Positions 1-8,791 are shown, counted from the stretch's first letter. The stretch is 64,000 nt of DNA from CAWFMO01 sp963817065 (GCA_963817065.1 CAWFMO010000001.1:1302001-1366000), one strand, 5' to 3'. Numbers and translations: made by a program. The notes: generated from the sequence alone by a model not told the origin.

Positions 1-101
1 ATCGCCTTCACCGACTCGGCCTGCAACTCGTCGAAGCGCGGGATGTCTGCCCGGATCTGCTCCAGGTAGTTGTCGGGCTTCCAGTGGTTCTCGGCGGCCA
101 A
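1..101 (-). CDS. Class I SAM-dependent methyltransferase, N-terminus only
   Basis: The gene runs off the left edge; only about 33 codons are present, read leftwards. The translation contains HWKPDNYLEQIRADIPRFDE, which resembles the first helix of the small SAM-dependent methyltransferases common in actinobacteria, but the SAM-binding motifs lie outside the window. The start is taken as TTG at 101 because a TATCCT box at 116-111 on the minus strand lies 9 nt upstream, giving a leaderless transcript. That box coincides with the ATG of the divergent yceD gene, so the two 5' ends are nearly back to back. The substrate cannot be inferred. Confidence 0.5.
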   Translation of the reverse strand, partial: MAAENHWKPDNYLEQIRADIPRFDELQAESVKA

Positions 102-115
102 GCTAAGGTGAGGAT

Positions 116-643
116 ATGCCCGAAGCGACCGGCAAAGTCGTCGATCTGGGTCGGCTCGCGGTCGACCACGGCGGCGGTCGGCGGCTCGAGCTCGAGCTCG
201 AGCCGAGCCCGATCGAGCTCGGCGGCCAAACCTACGCCGCCGATCCGCCCCGGGTCCCGGCCCTGCTCGAGGTCTCGCGGACGTCCCGCGGCTGGGCGCT
301 CCACCTCGTGTTCTCGGCCACGATCGAGGGCCCCTGCGTCCGCTGCCTCGAGCCGGCCTCGTTCGCGATCGAGGTCGACGCCCGCGAGGTCGACGAGCAC
401 GGCGCCGAGGACGAGGAGCTGAAGAGCCCCTACGTCGACGGGTTCGAGGTCGACGTCGGGCGCTGGGCCGACGACGCGATCATCCTCGAACTGCCGAAGC
501 AGCCGCTCTGCCGCGAGGACTGCAAGGGCCTCTGCGCGGTCTGCGGCGCGCCGCTCAACGACGCCGACCCCGCCGAGCACGAGCACGGCGGCAGCCGCGA
601 CCCGCGCTGGGCGAAGCTCGACGAGCTGAAACAGGATCGGTAG
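116..643 (+). CDS. yceD: YceD/DUF177 family protein
   Basis: A 175-residue protein of the YceD (DUF177) family, which almost always precedes rpmF and has been linked to 23S rRNA accumulation. Family cysteines are present: C74/C77 (CVRC) and a second cluster at C132, C136, C140 and C143, suggesting metal binding. The N-terminus carries the expected arginine/glutamate-rich strands and the C-terminus ends WAKLDELK, as is typical. The ATG at 116 follows a purine-rich AAGGTGAGG at 105-113, one of the clearer Shine-Dalgarno sequences in the window. rpmF follows after 35 nt and has its own TACCAT box. Confidence 0.9.
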   Translation: MPEATGKVVDLGRLAVDHGGGRRLELELEPSPIELGGQTYAADPPRVPALLEVSRTSRGWALHLVFSATIEGPCVRCLEPASFAIEVDAREVDEHGAEDEELKSPYVDGFEVDVGRWADDAIILELPKQPLCREDCKGLCAVCGAPLNDADPAEHEHGGSRDPRWAKLDELKQDR

Positions 644-678
644 CAGCACCCCCGGCGACCGCTACCATCCCCGCCTCG

Positions 679-912
679 ATGGCCGTTCCCAAGAAGAGAA
701 CCTCTCGCACTCGCCGCGACAAGCGCCGCGCCCAGCACGGGGTCAGCGCACCGCGGCTCAACGAGTGCCCGCGCTGCCACAGCCCGCGGCTGCCGCACCG
801 CGTCTGCCCGACCTGCGGCACCTACGCCGGGCGCGAGGTCATCACCTTCCCGACCGCCGAGGAGCTCGCCGCCAAGGCCGCGGCCCGCGAGGCCGAGCAA
901 GCAGAGGAGTAG
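679..912 (+). CDS. rpmF: 50S ribosomal protein L32
   Basis: A 77-residue L32 with the invariant start MAVPKKRTSR and a complete zinc-ribbon set, C30/C33 (CPRC) and C43/C46 (CPTC). This is the zinc-binding rather than the zinc-independent form. The C-terminus extends about 15 residues as an Ala/Glu-rich helix beyond the usual length. No Shine-Dalgarno precedes the ATG. A TACCAT box at 663-668 ends 10 nt before the start, so a leaderless or very short-leader mRNA is likely. plsX follows after 3 nt, so this is probably the head of rpmF-plsX. Confidence 0.97.
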   Translation: MAVPKKRTSRTRRDKRRAQHGVSAPRLNECPRCHSPRLPHRVCPTCGTYAGREVITFPTAEELAAKAAAREAEQAEE

Positions 913-915
913 GCG

Positions 916-1944
916 GTGGGCGCCCCGGTGGCGCTCGACGCCTTCGGCGCAGACGGCGGCCCAGAGCTCGTGCTCGAGGGCGCAAAGCTCGCAGCGGCCG
1001 ACGGGATCGCGGTGCGGATCTTCGGTCCGCCCGAGGAACTCTCTGATCCACCCGCCGGGGTCGAGGTTATCCCGAGCTCTGAGGGGATCACCAATGAGGA
1101 GGAGCCGGTCGCCGCCGTGCGCGGGAAGCCGGAGGCCTCGGTCGTGATGGCGGCCGAGGACGTCGCCGCCGGCAAGAGCGAGGCGCTGGTCAGCGCCGGT
1201 TCGACCGGGGCGACGATGACCGCGGCGCTGTTTGCGCTCAAGCGGATCAAGGGCGTCCACCGCCCGGCGCTCGCGGGCCAGGTCCCGATCCCGTCGATGG
1301 GCGGCAAGCGCTTCCTCTTCCTCGACGTCGGCGCAAACGTCGAGGTCCGCCCCCAGCACTTGATTCAGTTCGCCTACCTCGGCGCCGCCTTCAGCGAGGC
1401 TGTCCTCGATAGGCCGAACCCAAGAGTCGCCCTCCTCTCGATTGGTGAGGAATCGAAGAAGGGAACACCCGATGTAACCGAGGCGCACGCCGCGCTCGCG
1501 ACGGCCGAGGGGATCAACTTCGTCGGCAACGCCGAGGGTGGCGACATGTTCGAGGACATCGCCGACGTGGTCGTCACCGACGGCTTCACCGGCAACGTGG
1601 CACTGAAGCTGATCGAGGGCACCGCGCGCTCAGTCGCCGGAGCGGTTCGCAACGCGGCGCGCTCGAATCCTCTCGCGGTAGCCGGCGGGGCGATGTTGCG
1701 CCCGGCGCTCGGCGGCCTGCGCCGCGAGATCGATCCCGATGCGACCGGGGGCGCGATCCTGCTCGGGCTGCGCGGCGTCACCGTCGTGGCCCACGGCGGC
1801 TCGAGCGCCGAGGGCATCGCGAACGCGGTCAGGCTCGCCGACCGCGCGGTCGCCGAGCGCGCGGTCGAGCGGACGGGGGAACACCTCCAGGCCGGCGGCG
1901 CCACCCGCGAGGCGCTTCGCCCCGATGACAACACCCCGGCCTGA
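916..1944 (+). CDS. plsX: Phosphate acyltransferase PlsX
   Basis: A 342-residue PlsX, which converts acyl-ACP and phosphate to acyl-phosphate for phosphatidic acid synthesis at the membrane. It has the N-terminal VALDAFGADGGPE (usual VALDAMGGD), ALVSAGSTGATM near residue 95, FLDVGANVEV near 137, and the conserved FTGNVALKLIEG. The start is GTG at 916, 3 nt after rpmF. The substitution of the first glycine-rich motif is modest and the remaining family motifs are intact. The gene is followed by acpP, whose product is the direct carrier for PlsX substrates. Confidence 0.95.
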   Translation: MGAPVALDAFGADGGPELVLEGAKLAAADGIAVRIFGPPEELSDPPAGVEVIPSSEGITNEEEPVAAVRGKPEASVVMAAEDVAAGKSEALVSAGSTGATMTAALFALKRIKGVHRPALAGQVPIPSMGGKRFLFLDVGANVEVRPQHLIQFAYLGAAFSEAVLDRPNPRVALLSIGEESKKGTPDVTEAHAALATAEGINFVGNAEGGDMFEDIADVVVTDGFTGNVALKLIEGTARSVAGAVRNAARSNPLAVAGGAMLRPALGGLRREIDPDATGGAILLGLRGVTVVAHGGSSAEGIANAVRLADRAVAERAVERTGEHLQAGGATREALRPDDNTPA

Positions 1945-1956
1945 GACAATCTCTCG

Positions 1957-2208
1957 ATGGATCGCGAAGAGGTGACGAAGCTGGTCCGCGACCACCTCGT
2001 CAACGAGCTCGAGGCGGACCCGGCGAAGATCGAGGATGGAACTCGCTTCCGCGAGGACCTCGACGCCGACTCGCTCGACCTCTACGAGCTCGTGATGGAG
2101 CTCGAGGACCGCTACAAGATCCGGATGAGCGAGGAGGAGGCCGCGGACATCAAGACGGTCGGCCAGGCGGTCGACTTCGTCTGCAACCGCGTCCCGGCCG
2201 GGAGCTGA
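1957..2208 (+). CDS. acpP: Acyl carrier protein
   Basis: An 83-residue acidic four-helix acyl carrier protein. The phosphopantetheine attachment site is Ser39 in DADSLDLYEL, close to the canonical GADSLDTVEL. It serves fatty acid and phospholipid synthesis together with PlsX just upstream. A GACAAT box at 1945-1950 lies exactly 6 nt before the ATG and there is no Shine-Dalgarno, so an independent leaderless promoter is plausible in addition to read-through from rpmF-plsX. rnc follows after 24 nt. Confidence 0.95.
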   Translation: MDREEVTKLVRDHLVNELEADPAKIEDGTRFREDLDADSLDLYELVMELEDRYKIRMSEEEAADIKTVGQAVDFVCNRVPAGS

Positions 2209-2232
2209 AAGGGAGCGCAAAGGGGAACACCG

Positions 2233-2907
2233 ATGACGTCAACCGCCGCCGCGCTGGCGGAGCTGTTCGAGGCCACTCCCGAAGAGCTGCGCCGGCAGGC
2301 ACTAACCCACTCGTCCTGGGTCGAGAACCGAAGTGACTCCTATGGCAGGCTCGCCTTCCTCGGTGACAGCGTGCTCGGGCTCTCGATCGCGGCCGAGCTC
2401 CATCGCCGCCATCCGCTCGCCGACAGCGGCGAGCTGACCAAGATCCACAACCAGGCGGTCAGCGGGCGCGCCTGCGCGGAGGTCGCGCGCGAGCTCGCGG
2501 TGCCGGAGCTGTTGGGCACCTACGCGCCCGGCGACGGCCTGCCGGTCGAGACCCTGACCGGCGCCGAGCGGCCGCTGGCCGAGATCACCGAGGCGGTGAT
2601 CGGGGCGTGCTTCATGGCCCACGGCTTCGAGGCCACCGCGGCGGCGGTGATCGACGCGTTCGCAGAACAGATCGAGTTTGCGACGGAAACTCGGCTCGAT
2701 TTCAAGTCCGAGCTCCAGGAACGGCTCGCTCGCAGCGGTGCGACCGTAAGCTACGAAGTGGTCTCCGAGGAGGGTCCGCCGCACGCGCGAATCTTCGAAG
2801 TCACAGCCAGCGCCCGCGGCGAACTACTTGGCAGCGGTTCCGGCCGATCGAAGAAGGAAGCTGAACAGGCCGCCGCCGAGCGGACCCTCGACGAAATGCG
2901 ACGCTGA
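2233..2907 (+). CDS. rnc: Ribonuclease III with altered catalytic signature
   Basis: A 224-residue RNase III: nuclease domain to about residue 145, then a double-stranded RNA-binding domain with FKSELQERLAR and the terminal SKKEAEQAAAERTL. The family cuts rRNA precursors and structured mRNA. The signature reads GRLAFLGDSVL instead of ERLEFLGDSVL, so the residues matching E. coli E38 and E41 are Gly38 and Ala41. D45 is kept. The second metal motif is EITEAVIG, with E117 for Asp and E120 retained. The protein may be active with altered metal binding or may act partly as an RNA binder. The stop overlaps the smc start by one base (TGATG). Confidence 0.93.
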   Translation: MTSTAAALAELFEATPEELRRQALTHSSWVENRSDSYGRLAFLGDSVLGLSIAAELHRRHPLADSGELTKIHNQAVSGRACAEVARELAVPELLGTYAPGDGLPVETLTGAERPLAEITEAVIGACFMAHGFEATAAAVIDAFAEQIEFATETRLDFKSELQERLARSGATVSYEVVSEEGPPHARIFEVTASARGELLGSGSGRSKKEAEQAAAERTLDEMRR

Positions 2908-5900
2908 TGTACCTGAAATCCATATCGCTGAAGGGCTTCAAGTCCTTCCCCGACCGCACCGAGCTCACCTTTGCGCCCGGGGTCGCGGTGATCGTCGGCC
3001 CGAACGGGACCGGAAAGTCGAACATCACCGACGCCGTGCTCTGGGCGCTCGGCGAGCAAAGCCCCTCGGCGATCCGCGGCAACTCGATGCAGGACGTGAT
3101 CTTCGCCGGCGGCAAGGGATCGTCCCCGCGGCGCTTCGCCGAAGTCGAGGTCGTGATCGACAACTCCGAGGGCCGCGCCGCGAGCGAGTTCTCCGAGATC
3201 GCGATCAAGCGCCGCGTCGACCGATCGGGCGAGAGCGAGTACCGCCTCAACGACGCCCGCTGCCGGCTCGCCGACGTCCAGGAGGCGCTCGCCGACACCA
3301 ACATGGGCCGCGAGATGCACTCGGTGATCAGCCAGGGGCGGGTCGAGCAGATCGTCAGCTCGAAGCCGCGCGAACGCCGGCTGCTGGTCGAGGAGTCCGC
3401 CGGCCTCGGCAAGCACCGAAAGCGCCGCCACCGCGCCCAGCTCAAGCTCGAGCGCACCCGCGACAACCTCGACCGCGCGATCGACGTCGAGCGCGAGGCG
3501 CGATCGCGGCTGCGTCCGCTCAAGCGCCAGGCCGAGGCCGCCGAGCGCGGCGCGCGGCTGCGCCGCGAGCAGGACGAGCTCCGCGCCCAGCTCGTCGCCT
3601 CCGACCTGCGCGGTGCCGAGGCGCGCGCCGAAACATCCGAAAAGACGCTTGCCGAGGCGCGTGCCAAGCGCGAACAGCTCGACGCCAAGCTCGCCGAGGT
3701 CGCCAAGCGCCGCGGGGCGATCGAGGAGCGGATCGCCTCCGGCGACCGCGAGCGGCGGATGCGCGGCGAGCGGCTGCTCGAGGCCCGCAGCGCGATGGAG
3801 CGCGTCGGCGCCCGCCGCGACGCGGTCCGCGCGACGATGCTCCAGCTCCGCGCCGGGCTCGGCGAGCGCCAGCTGCGCCTCGAGGAGCTCGGCGAGAGCA
3901 ACGACTCCGCCGCCGCCGACCGGATCGAGCGAGCTCGAGGTCGAGCTCGCCGAGCTCGACCAGAAGCTCGCCGGCGTCAACGAGGTTCGAGAAGCGGCCA
4001 AGGCGCGTGACGCCGCCAGGGTCGAGGCCGACAAGGCGATGCGGCTTCGCGGGGAGCTCGCCGGCGAGCTTGCCGCGGTCGACGCGCGGCTCGCCGCGGC
4101 GCTCGGCGACGACGGCGACGACCTGCTCGCGGCGATGATCCAGGCCGCGCCGGGGATCGAGCACGCGCTCTCGGCGGCGCTCGGCGAGCGGCTGCGGGCA
4201 TCGGTCGTCGGCAGCCGCGACGCGGGCATCGAGCGCATCGGCCGCGGAGAGGACGCCGCGCGGGCGCTGGTCGGGGGAGAGGAAGAGACCCCCGGCGTGG
4301 ACATGGCTCCGGGCGAGCCGCCGACCGACGGCGCCCGGCCGCTGCTCTCGATGGTCGAGGCCGAGGGCGCCGCGGCGCCAATTGCAGCGCGGCTGCTCGC
4401 GGACGCGTGGCTGGTCGAGGACCTCGCCGAGCTGCCCAAGGACTTTGCGGGGATCGCGGTCACCGCCGACGGCGAGTGCTTCGACGGCTCGATCGGCGAG
4501 CTGCGGCGGATCCCGCGCGGCGCCACCGACCCGGCGCTCGTCGCCCGCTCGCAGCGCGAGGAGCTGACCCTGCGGCTCGAGCAGCGGATGAAGACCGAGC
4601 AGCGCGCGCGCCGCGAGCTCGAGATCGCCGAGCAGAAGCTCGAGGAGCTGCGCACGGTCCAGGACGTCGCCGAGGCGAGCCCCGAAGCCGTGAGGCGGGC
4701 CCAGATCGAGGCCGAGCTGACGGCCGAGCGCCGCCACGCCGAGGCCGCCGAGCGCGCGGTCGAAGCGCGGCGCCGCGACCGCGAGCAGCTCGCGGCGCGG
4801 GTAGAGGCCGAGACCTCGCTGCTCCCGGGGCTGGGCCAGCTCGAGGACTCGCTGGCGACGCTCGGCGAGACGCTGCGCGAGCGGGTCGAGGCGCTCCAGG
4901 AGGCTTCCGGCGGCGACGAGGGCGGCGACGAAGGGATCGCGGCCGAGCTCCGCGAGTGCTCGAAGGAGGAGTTCGGGATCCAGAGCGAGCTCCGCGAGGC
5001 CGGCGAGGGGCTGACCGTCTCCGAGGTCGAGGCCGCGCAGCTCCGCAGCAGGCGCGGGGAGGCCGCGACCGAGCTCGCCGAGATCGCGAAGCGGCTCGAG
5101 CGCGAGCTCGCGCCGGCGAGCGAGCAGCTGACCGAGGAGGAGCGCGAGGAGATCGAGACCAAGCTCGAGCGCGTCGCGCGCCGCCACGAGCAGATCGGCC
5201 CCGTGAACCCGCTCGCGAAGAGCGAGTACGAGGAGGCGCGCGAGCACGTCACCGATCTAAAGGACCAGCGCGTGGACCTCGAGAGCGCGCTGCGCGAGCT
5301 CCAGGAGCTGATCCGCCGCACCGACCGCGAGATCACCGCCGCCTTCGAGGAGACCTTCGAGGCGACCTCACGCAATTTCGAAGAGATGGTCGGCGAGCTC
5401 TTCCCCGGCGGGCGCGGCAAGCTGCGCAAGGTCGAGGAGGGCCCGCGCGAGGTCCCGAAGAAGCCGGCCGAGGACGGCGCCGCCGAGGGCGACGCGGCGG
5501 AGGACGGCGAGGTGCCCGAGGTCGACGTCGAGACCGAGGAGATCGACAGCGCCGGGATCGAGATCGAGGTCACCCCGGCCGGCAAGTCGACCCGCCGCCT
5601 GACCCTGCTCTCGGGCGGGGAGAAGTCGCTCGTCGCGCTCGCCTTCGTCTTCGCGGTCCTGCTCGCCCGCCCGGCCCCGTTCTACATCCTCGACGAGGTC
5701 GAGGCCGCGCTCGACGACATCAACCTCGACCGCTTCATCCGCATCGTCCGCCGCTTCTCGGACCGCTCGCAGTTCGTGATCGTCACCCACCAGAAGCGCT
5801 CGATGGACGCCGCCGACGTCCTCTACGGCGTCAGCATGAGCGAGGACGGGATCTCGAAGGTCGTCTCCCGCCGCCTGCCCCGCGACGCCGGCGAGGAGCT

Positions 5901-5958
5901 CGCCGAGGTCGAGCAGACCGGCGAGGCGCGCGTCAGGCCCGGCGCCGAAGCGGCCTAG
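2907..5958 (+). CDS. smc: Chromosome segregation protein SMC, interrupted by a frameshift
   Basis: SMC ATPase of the chromosome-compacting Smc-ScpAB complex. The first frame (2907 to about 3930) encodes the N-terminal head with Walker A GPNGTGKSN (residues 31-39) and the SVISQGRVEQI region, then coiled coil. The second frame (about 3932-5958) encodes the rest of the arm, a hinge at about 4150-4510, the return arm, the LSGGEKS signature and Walker B FYILDEVEAALDD. The break is at GAGCGAGCTC (3926-3935); adding one CG pair restores a 1017-residue protein. The arms are shorter than usual, about 240 and 225 residues, but equal to each other. An acidic insert of about 35 residues precedes the signature motif. 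A sequence error is more likely than a dead gene. Confidence 0.9.
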
Positions 5959-5982
5959 GCGCCGCGTTACGCTGCTCCGCCG

Positions 5983-6975
5983 ATGGCCAAGGACTGGAAC
6001 GACGTCTTCGACCTCGGCGACCGGGCGCAGCCCGACGGGACCGTCGAGGAGGCCGAGGAGCGGCGCGACGGTTTCCTCAGCCGCCTGCGCGGCGGGCTCG
6101 CGCGCAGCCGCGAGGCGCTGACCGAGGAGATCGGCGCCAGCCTCTTCGACCGGATCGACGAGCAGACCTGGGAGCGGCTCGAGGAGGCGCTGATCCTCGC
6201 CGACGTCGGGGCGCCGACGACGGCGAAGGTGGTCGCGCGGCTCGAGGGCGAGGTCTCCGGCGGCGGGGTGACCGGCGCCGACGCGGTCGGCGACCGGCTG
6301 GTCGAGCTGCTCGCCGAGGAGGCCGAGGTCGGCGAGGGGAAGATCGACCTCAGCGCCAGTCCCGCGGTGATCATGGTCGTCGGCGTCAACGGGACCGGCA
6401 AGACGACGACGATCGGCAAGCTCGCCTGGCACCTGCAGCGAGAGATGGGCCTCGAGGTCCTGCTCGCCGCGGGCGACACCTATCGCGCCGCGGCGGTCGA
6501 GCAGCTCACCGAGTGGGCCGAGCGCGCCGGTTGCGAGATCGTCAAGGCCGCGCCGGGCGGCGACCCGGGCGCGGTCGCATACGACGCGATCGACGCCGCG
6601 AAGGCGCGCGGCGCCGACGTCGTGATCTGCGACACGGCGGGGCGGTTGCACACCCACGGCAATCTGATGCAGGAGCTCTCGAAGGTCCGCAGGGTGATCG
6701 CGAAGCAGATCCCCGACGCCCCTCACGAGACGCTGATCGTGATCGACGCGACCACGGGCCAGAACGGGATCCGGCAGGCGCAGGTCTTCACCGAGGCGAC
6801 CGAGCTCAGCGGCGCGGTGCTGACCAAGCTCGACGGCAGCGCCAAGGGCGGCGTCGCGCTCGCGATCGCCTCCGAGCTCGGGATCCCGGTCAAGCTCGTC
6901 GGGGTGGGGGAGGCGCTCGAGGACCTGCAGCCATTCGACGCGCAAGCGTTTTCGCGGGCGCTGCTCGGCGACTAG
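5983..6975 (+). CDS. ftsY: Signal recognition particle receptor FtsY
   Basis: A 330-residue SRP receptor GTPase that docks SRP-ribosome complexes at the membrane. The NG domain has a P-loop GVNGTGKTT at 134-142, DTAGRLHTH near 216, TKLDGSAKGG and the closing GVGEALEDLQPF. The acidic A domain is only about 25 residues, short compared with E. coli but normal for actinobacteria. A TACGCT box at 5968-5973 lies 9 nt before the ATG and no Shine-Dalgarno is seen. The partner gene ffh lies 3.2 kb downstream rather than adjacent. Confidence 0.96.
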   Translation: MAKDWNDVFDLGDRAQPDGTVEEAEERRDGFLSRLRGGLARSREALTEEIGASLFDRIDEQTWERLEEALILADVGAPTTAKVVARLEGEVSGGGVTGADAVGDRLVELLAEEAEVGEGKIDLSASPAVIMVVGVNGTGKTTTIGKLAWHLQREMGLEVLLAAGDTYRAAAVEQLTEWAERAGCEIVKAAPGGDPGAVAYDAIDAAKARGADVVICDTAGRLHTHGNLMQELSKVRRVIAKQIPDAPHETLIVIDATTGQNGIRQAQVFTEATELSGAVLTKLDGSAKGGVALAIASELGIPVKLVGVGEALEDLQPFDAQAFSRALLGD

Positions 6976-6996
6976 CTCCGCGCCGCCCCCGCTGGT

Positions 6997-7959
6997 ATGA
7001 ATCCCGGCGTGGCAGCGGGAGCAAAGCGGGGACGGTTGGTGATTTGGGCATCGCTTGTGCTCTCCGCGGCGCTCGCTATCCCCTCGAGCGCCGCCGCGAC
7101 GCCGACCGACTTCCTGACCGCGAGCCAGTCGGTGCTCTCGGGGACCACGATCTCGATCAAGGAGAGCGACGGCCGCACCGAGATCCTCGACCGGGTCGTG
7201 ATCCGAGGCGCGGTCCCGATCCCGGGCCAACACCAGTCCGTCGCGCTCAGCGTCCGCCGCGAGGGCCGCGAGATCATCTCGCGCCAGGTCCCGACCGACC
7301 CGGTCAGCGGCCGATACCGGACCAGGCTGCGGCTCTCGGGCTGCTGCGACTACACCGTCCAGGCCGGCCAGGGGAGCGACATCTCCGACCCGCTCAGCTT
7401 CGAGGTCCAGGGCCCGGCCACGCTCGAGCCGGGCCGCAGGACGCTGCTCTTCAACCGGCTGCTCCAGGAGCGCGGCTTCCACGTCGGAACCGTCAGCGAC
7501 CAGTTCCACGAGGGCACCGGGCTCGCGATCATGGCCCTGCGCAAGACCAACGAGATGCCGATGAGCGAGGAGTACGCGCCCAGCCTCTTCGAGCTCCTGC
7601 TCCGCGGCCGCGGCGGATTCGAGCCGGTCCACGACGAGGACGGCCGCCACGTCGAGGTCGACGTCTCGCGCCAGGTGATGGCCCTGGTCGAGGACGGCGA
7701 GGCGACCGACGTCTTCCACGTCTCGACCGGCGCCGGAGGGACCCCGCGCGGGGAGTGGAGCTTCTACCAGAAGGGCCCGGGCTACAACGCCAAGGGGATG
7801 TACTACTCGATCTACTACGACGGCAACTACGCCACCCACGGCTACTCGTCGGTACCGACCTACCCCGCGAGCCACGGCTGCACCCGCAACCCGATCCCGT
7901 TCGCGGTCTTCATCTACAACTGGATCTCGCTCGGCGACACGATGTACGTCTACGACTGA
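6997..7959 (+). CDS. Secreted L,D-transpeptidase (YkuD domain)
   Basis: A 320-residue exported enzyme predicted to make 3-3 peptidoglycan cross-links or attach peptides to the wall. A signal peptide with hydrophobic core WASLVLSAALAIPSSAAA is followed by about 200 residues with no clear motif, then a YkuD catalytic domain. The active-site motif is HGYSSVPTYPASHGCTRNP, with the nucleophilic cysteine near residue 294. A TATGAAT element overlaps the first ATG, so the leaderless start could be GTG at 7009, still upstream of the signal peptide. It stands alone between ftsY and a secreted protein. A second YkuD gene lies at 28182. Confidence 0.88.
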   Translation: MNPGVAAGAKRGRLVIWASLVLSAALAIPSSAAATPTDFLTASQSVLSGTTISIKESDGRTEILDRVVIRGAVPIPGQHQSVALSVRREGREIISRQVPTDPVSGRYRTRLRLSGCCDYTVQAGQGSDISDPLSFEVQGPATLEPGRRTLLFNRLLQERGFHVGTVSDQFHEGTGLAIMALRKTNEMPMSEEYAPSLFELLLRGRGGFEPVHDEDGRHVEVDVSRQVMALVEDGEATDVFHVSTGAGGTPRGEWSFYQKGPGYNAKGMYYSIYYDGNYATHGYSSVPTYPASHGCTRNPIPFAVFIYNWISLGDTMYVYD

Positions 7960-7980
7960 TCGGTCGTAAGCTGGTCGCAT

Positions 7981-7999
7981 GACCCGGGTTCGCCGGGTC
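7981..7999 (+). other. Short perfect hairpin before the secreted-protein gene
   Basis: GACCCGG and CCGGGTC form a 7-bp perfect stem with loop GTTCG, ending about 7 nt before the Shine-Dalgarno of the next gene. No T-tract follows. It uses the same five-base loop as the terminator at 8718. It may attenuate read-through or structure the leader. Confidence 0.4.
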
Positions 8000-8018
8000 C
8001 GGACAAGGAGAGGGAATC

Positions 8019-8699
8019 TTGAAGTTCTCGAAACGGCATCTGCCGTCGCCTTCGATGGTGCTCGCATTCGTGGCGCTCTTCGCCGTGCTCGGCGGAGGCG
8101 CTTACGCCGCGAAGGTGAAGCTGAAGGCAAATCAGGTCAAGACCAAGAACATCGCGAGCGGCGCGGTCACCGAACCGAAGATCGCCAACGGAGCGGTGAC
8201 CAAGGACAAGATCGCCGCCGGCGTGATCCCGACGATCCCGACGCCGGCGACACCGGCGCCGCCGCCGTCGTCTCCGATCACACAGTCGGCTGCCAACGCA
8301 AACGCCGTGCTCATGGCGGCCACCGACATTGTCGTCGCCCAACTCGGCGGTGTCGGCGGGACCGGGACCCTGAACACGTCGTCGTTCACGACGCCCAACC
8401 ACGCGATCGTGGTGAATTTCTCCAGCGACCTGTTCGCGGGCGGCGCTTCGAACATTCTCTGCAAGCTGCAGGGGTCGATCAACGGCGGCGGGTTCACCGA
8501 CACGCCGAATGCCGCGAACTCGGCTGATGTCGCAGCCGTGGCGCCGGCCGGTGGGGCTGATGACCACTCGCTCGCGATCACGTCGACGATCAACGGGTCG
8601 AAGGGGACGGTCGACCTGCGCGTCGTCTGCAATTCGTTCAACGCCGCTGGATCGGCGACCTTCAACAACCTGAGCGCGGTCGCCTACCCGAAGGGCTAG
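8019..8699 (+). CDS. Secreted protein with AVTxxKIA tandem motif
   Basis: A 226-residue exported protein. The start is TTG at 8019 with a strong AGGAGAGGG Shine-Dalgarno at 8006-8014. The N-terminus LPSPSMVLAFVALFAVLGGGAYA is an uncleaved or late-cleaved signal of a type seen many times per genome in Thermoleophilia, followed by SGAVTEPKIANGAVTKDKIA, two copies of an 11-residue motif. A proline-rich linker (PTPATPAPPPSS) leads to a mostly beta C-terminal domain of about 140 residues with two cysteines. No enzymatic motif is seen. The gene is a single transcription unit closed by a strong terminator. A surface or matrix role is inference. Confidence 0.75.
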   Translation: MKFSKRHLPSPSMVLAFVALFAVLGGGAYAAKVKLKANQVKTKNIASGAVTEPKIANGAVTKDKIAAGVIPTIPTPATPAPPPSSPITQSAANANAVLMAATDIVVAQLGGVGGTGTLNTSSFTTPNHAIVVNFSSDLFAGGASNILCKLQGSINGGGFTDTPNAANSADVAAVAPAGGADDHSLAITSTINGSKGTVDLRVVCNSFNAAGSATFNNLSAVAYPKG

Positions 8700-8717
8700 C
8701 GCTCCTCGATTCGTGGA

Positions 8718-8750
8718 GGGCGGCCCGGGTTCGCCGGGCCGCCCTTCGTT
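8718..8750 (+). terminator. Rho-independent terminator
   Basis: An 11-bp perfect GC stem (GGGCGGCCCGG with CCGGGCCGCCC) and a GTTCG loop, followed by TTCGTTT. It sits 19 nt after the stop of the secreted-protein gene and is the cleanest intrinsic terminator in the window. Confidence 0.88.
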
Positions 8751-8791
8751 TCCACGCCCCAGCACCATGTGCGCATAGACTCGCGCGCCAG

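Noticed and set aside
2751..5585. A 944-residue minus-strand open frame opposite smc
   Set aside because: Ser/Arg-rich antisense shadow with no domains; smc motifs on the plus strand are clear.
2907..5958. smc as a pseudogene
   Set aside because: One 2-bp indel in a CG run with every motif intact on both sides fits a sequence error better than decay.
4407..7982. A 1191-residue open frame on the plus strand
   Set aside because: It overlaps smc, ftsY and the YkuD gene in another frame and is dominated by Arg, Gly and Ala, the usual product of GC-rich codons read out of frame.
5368..8130. A 920-residue minus-strand open frame
   Set aside because: Antisense to smc, ftsY and an L,D-transpeptidase gene; composition is that of reversed GC-rich codons.
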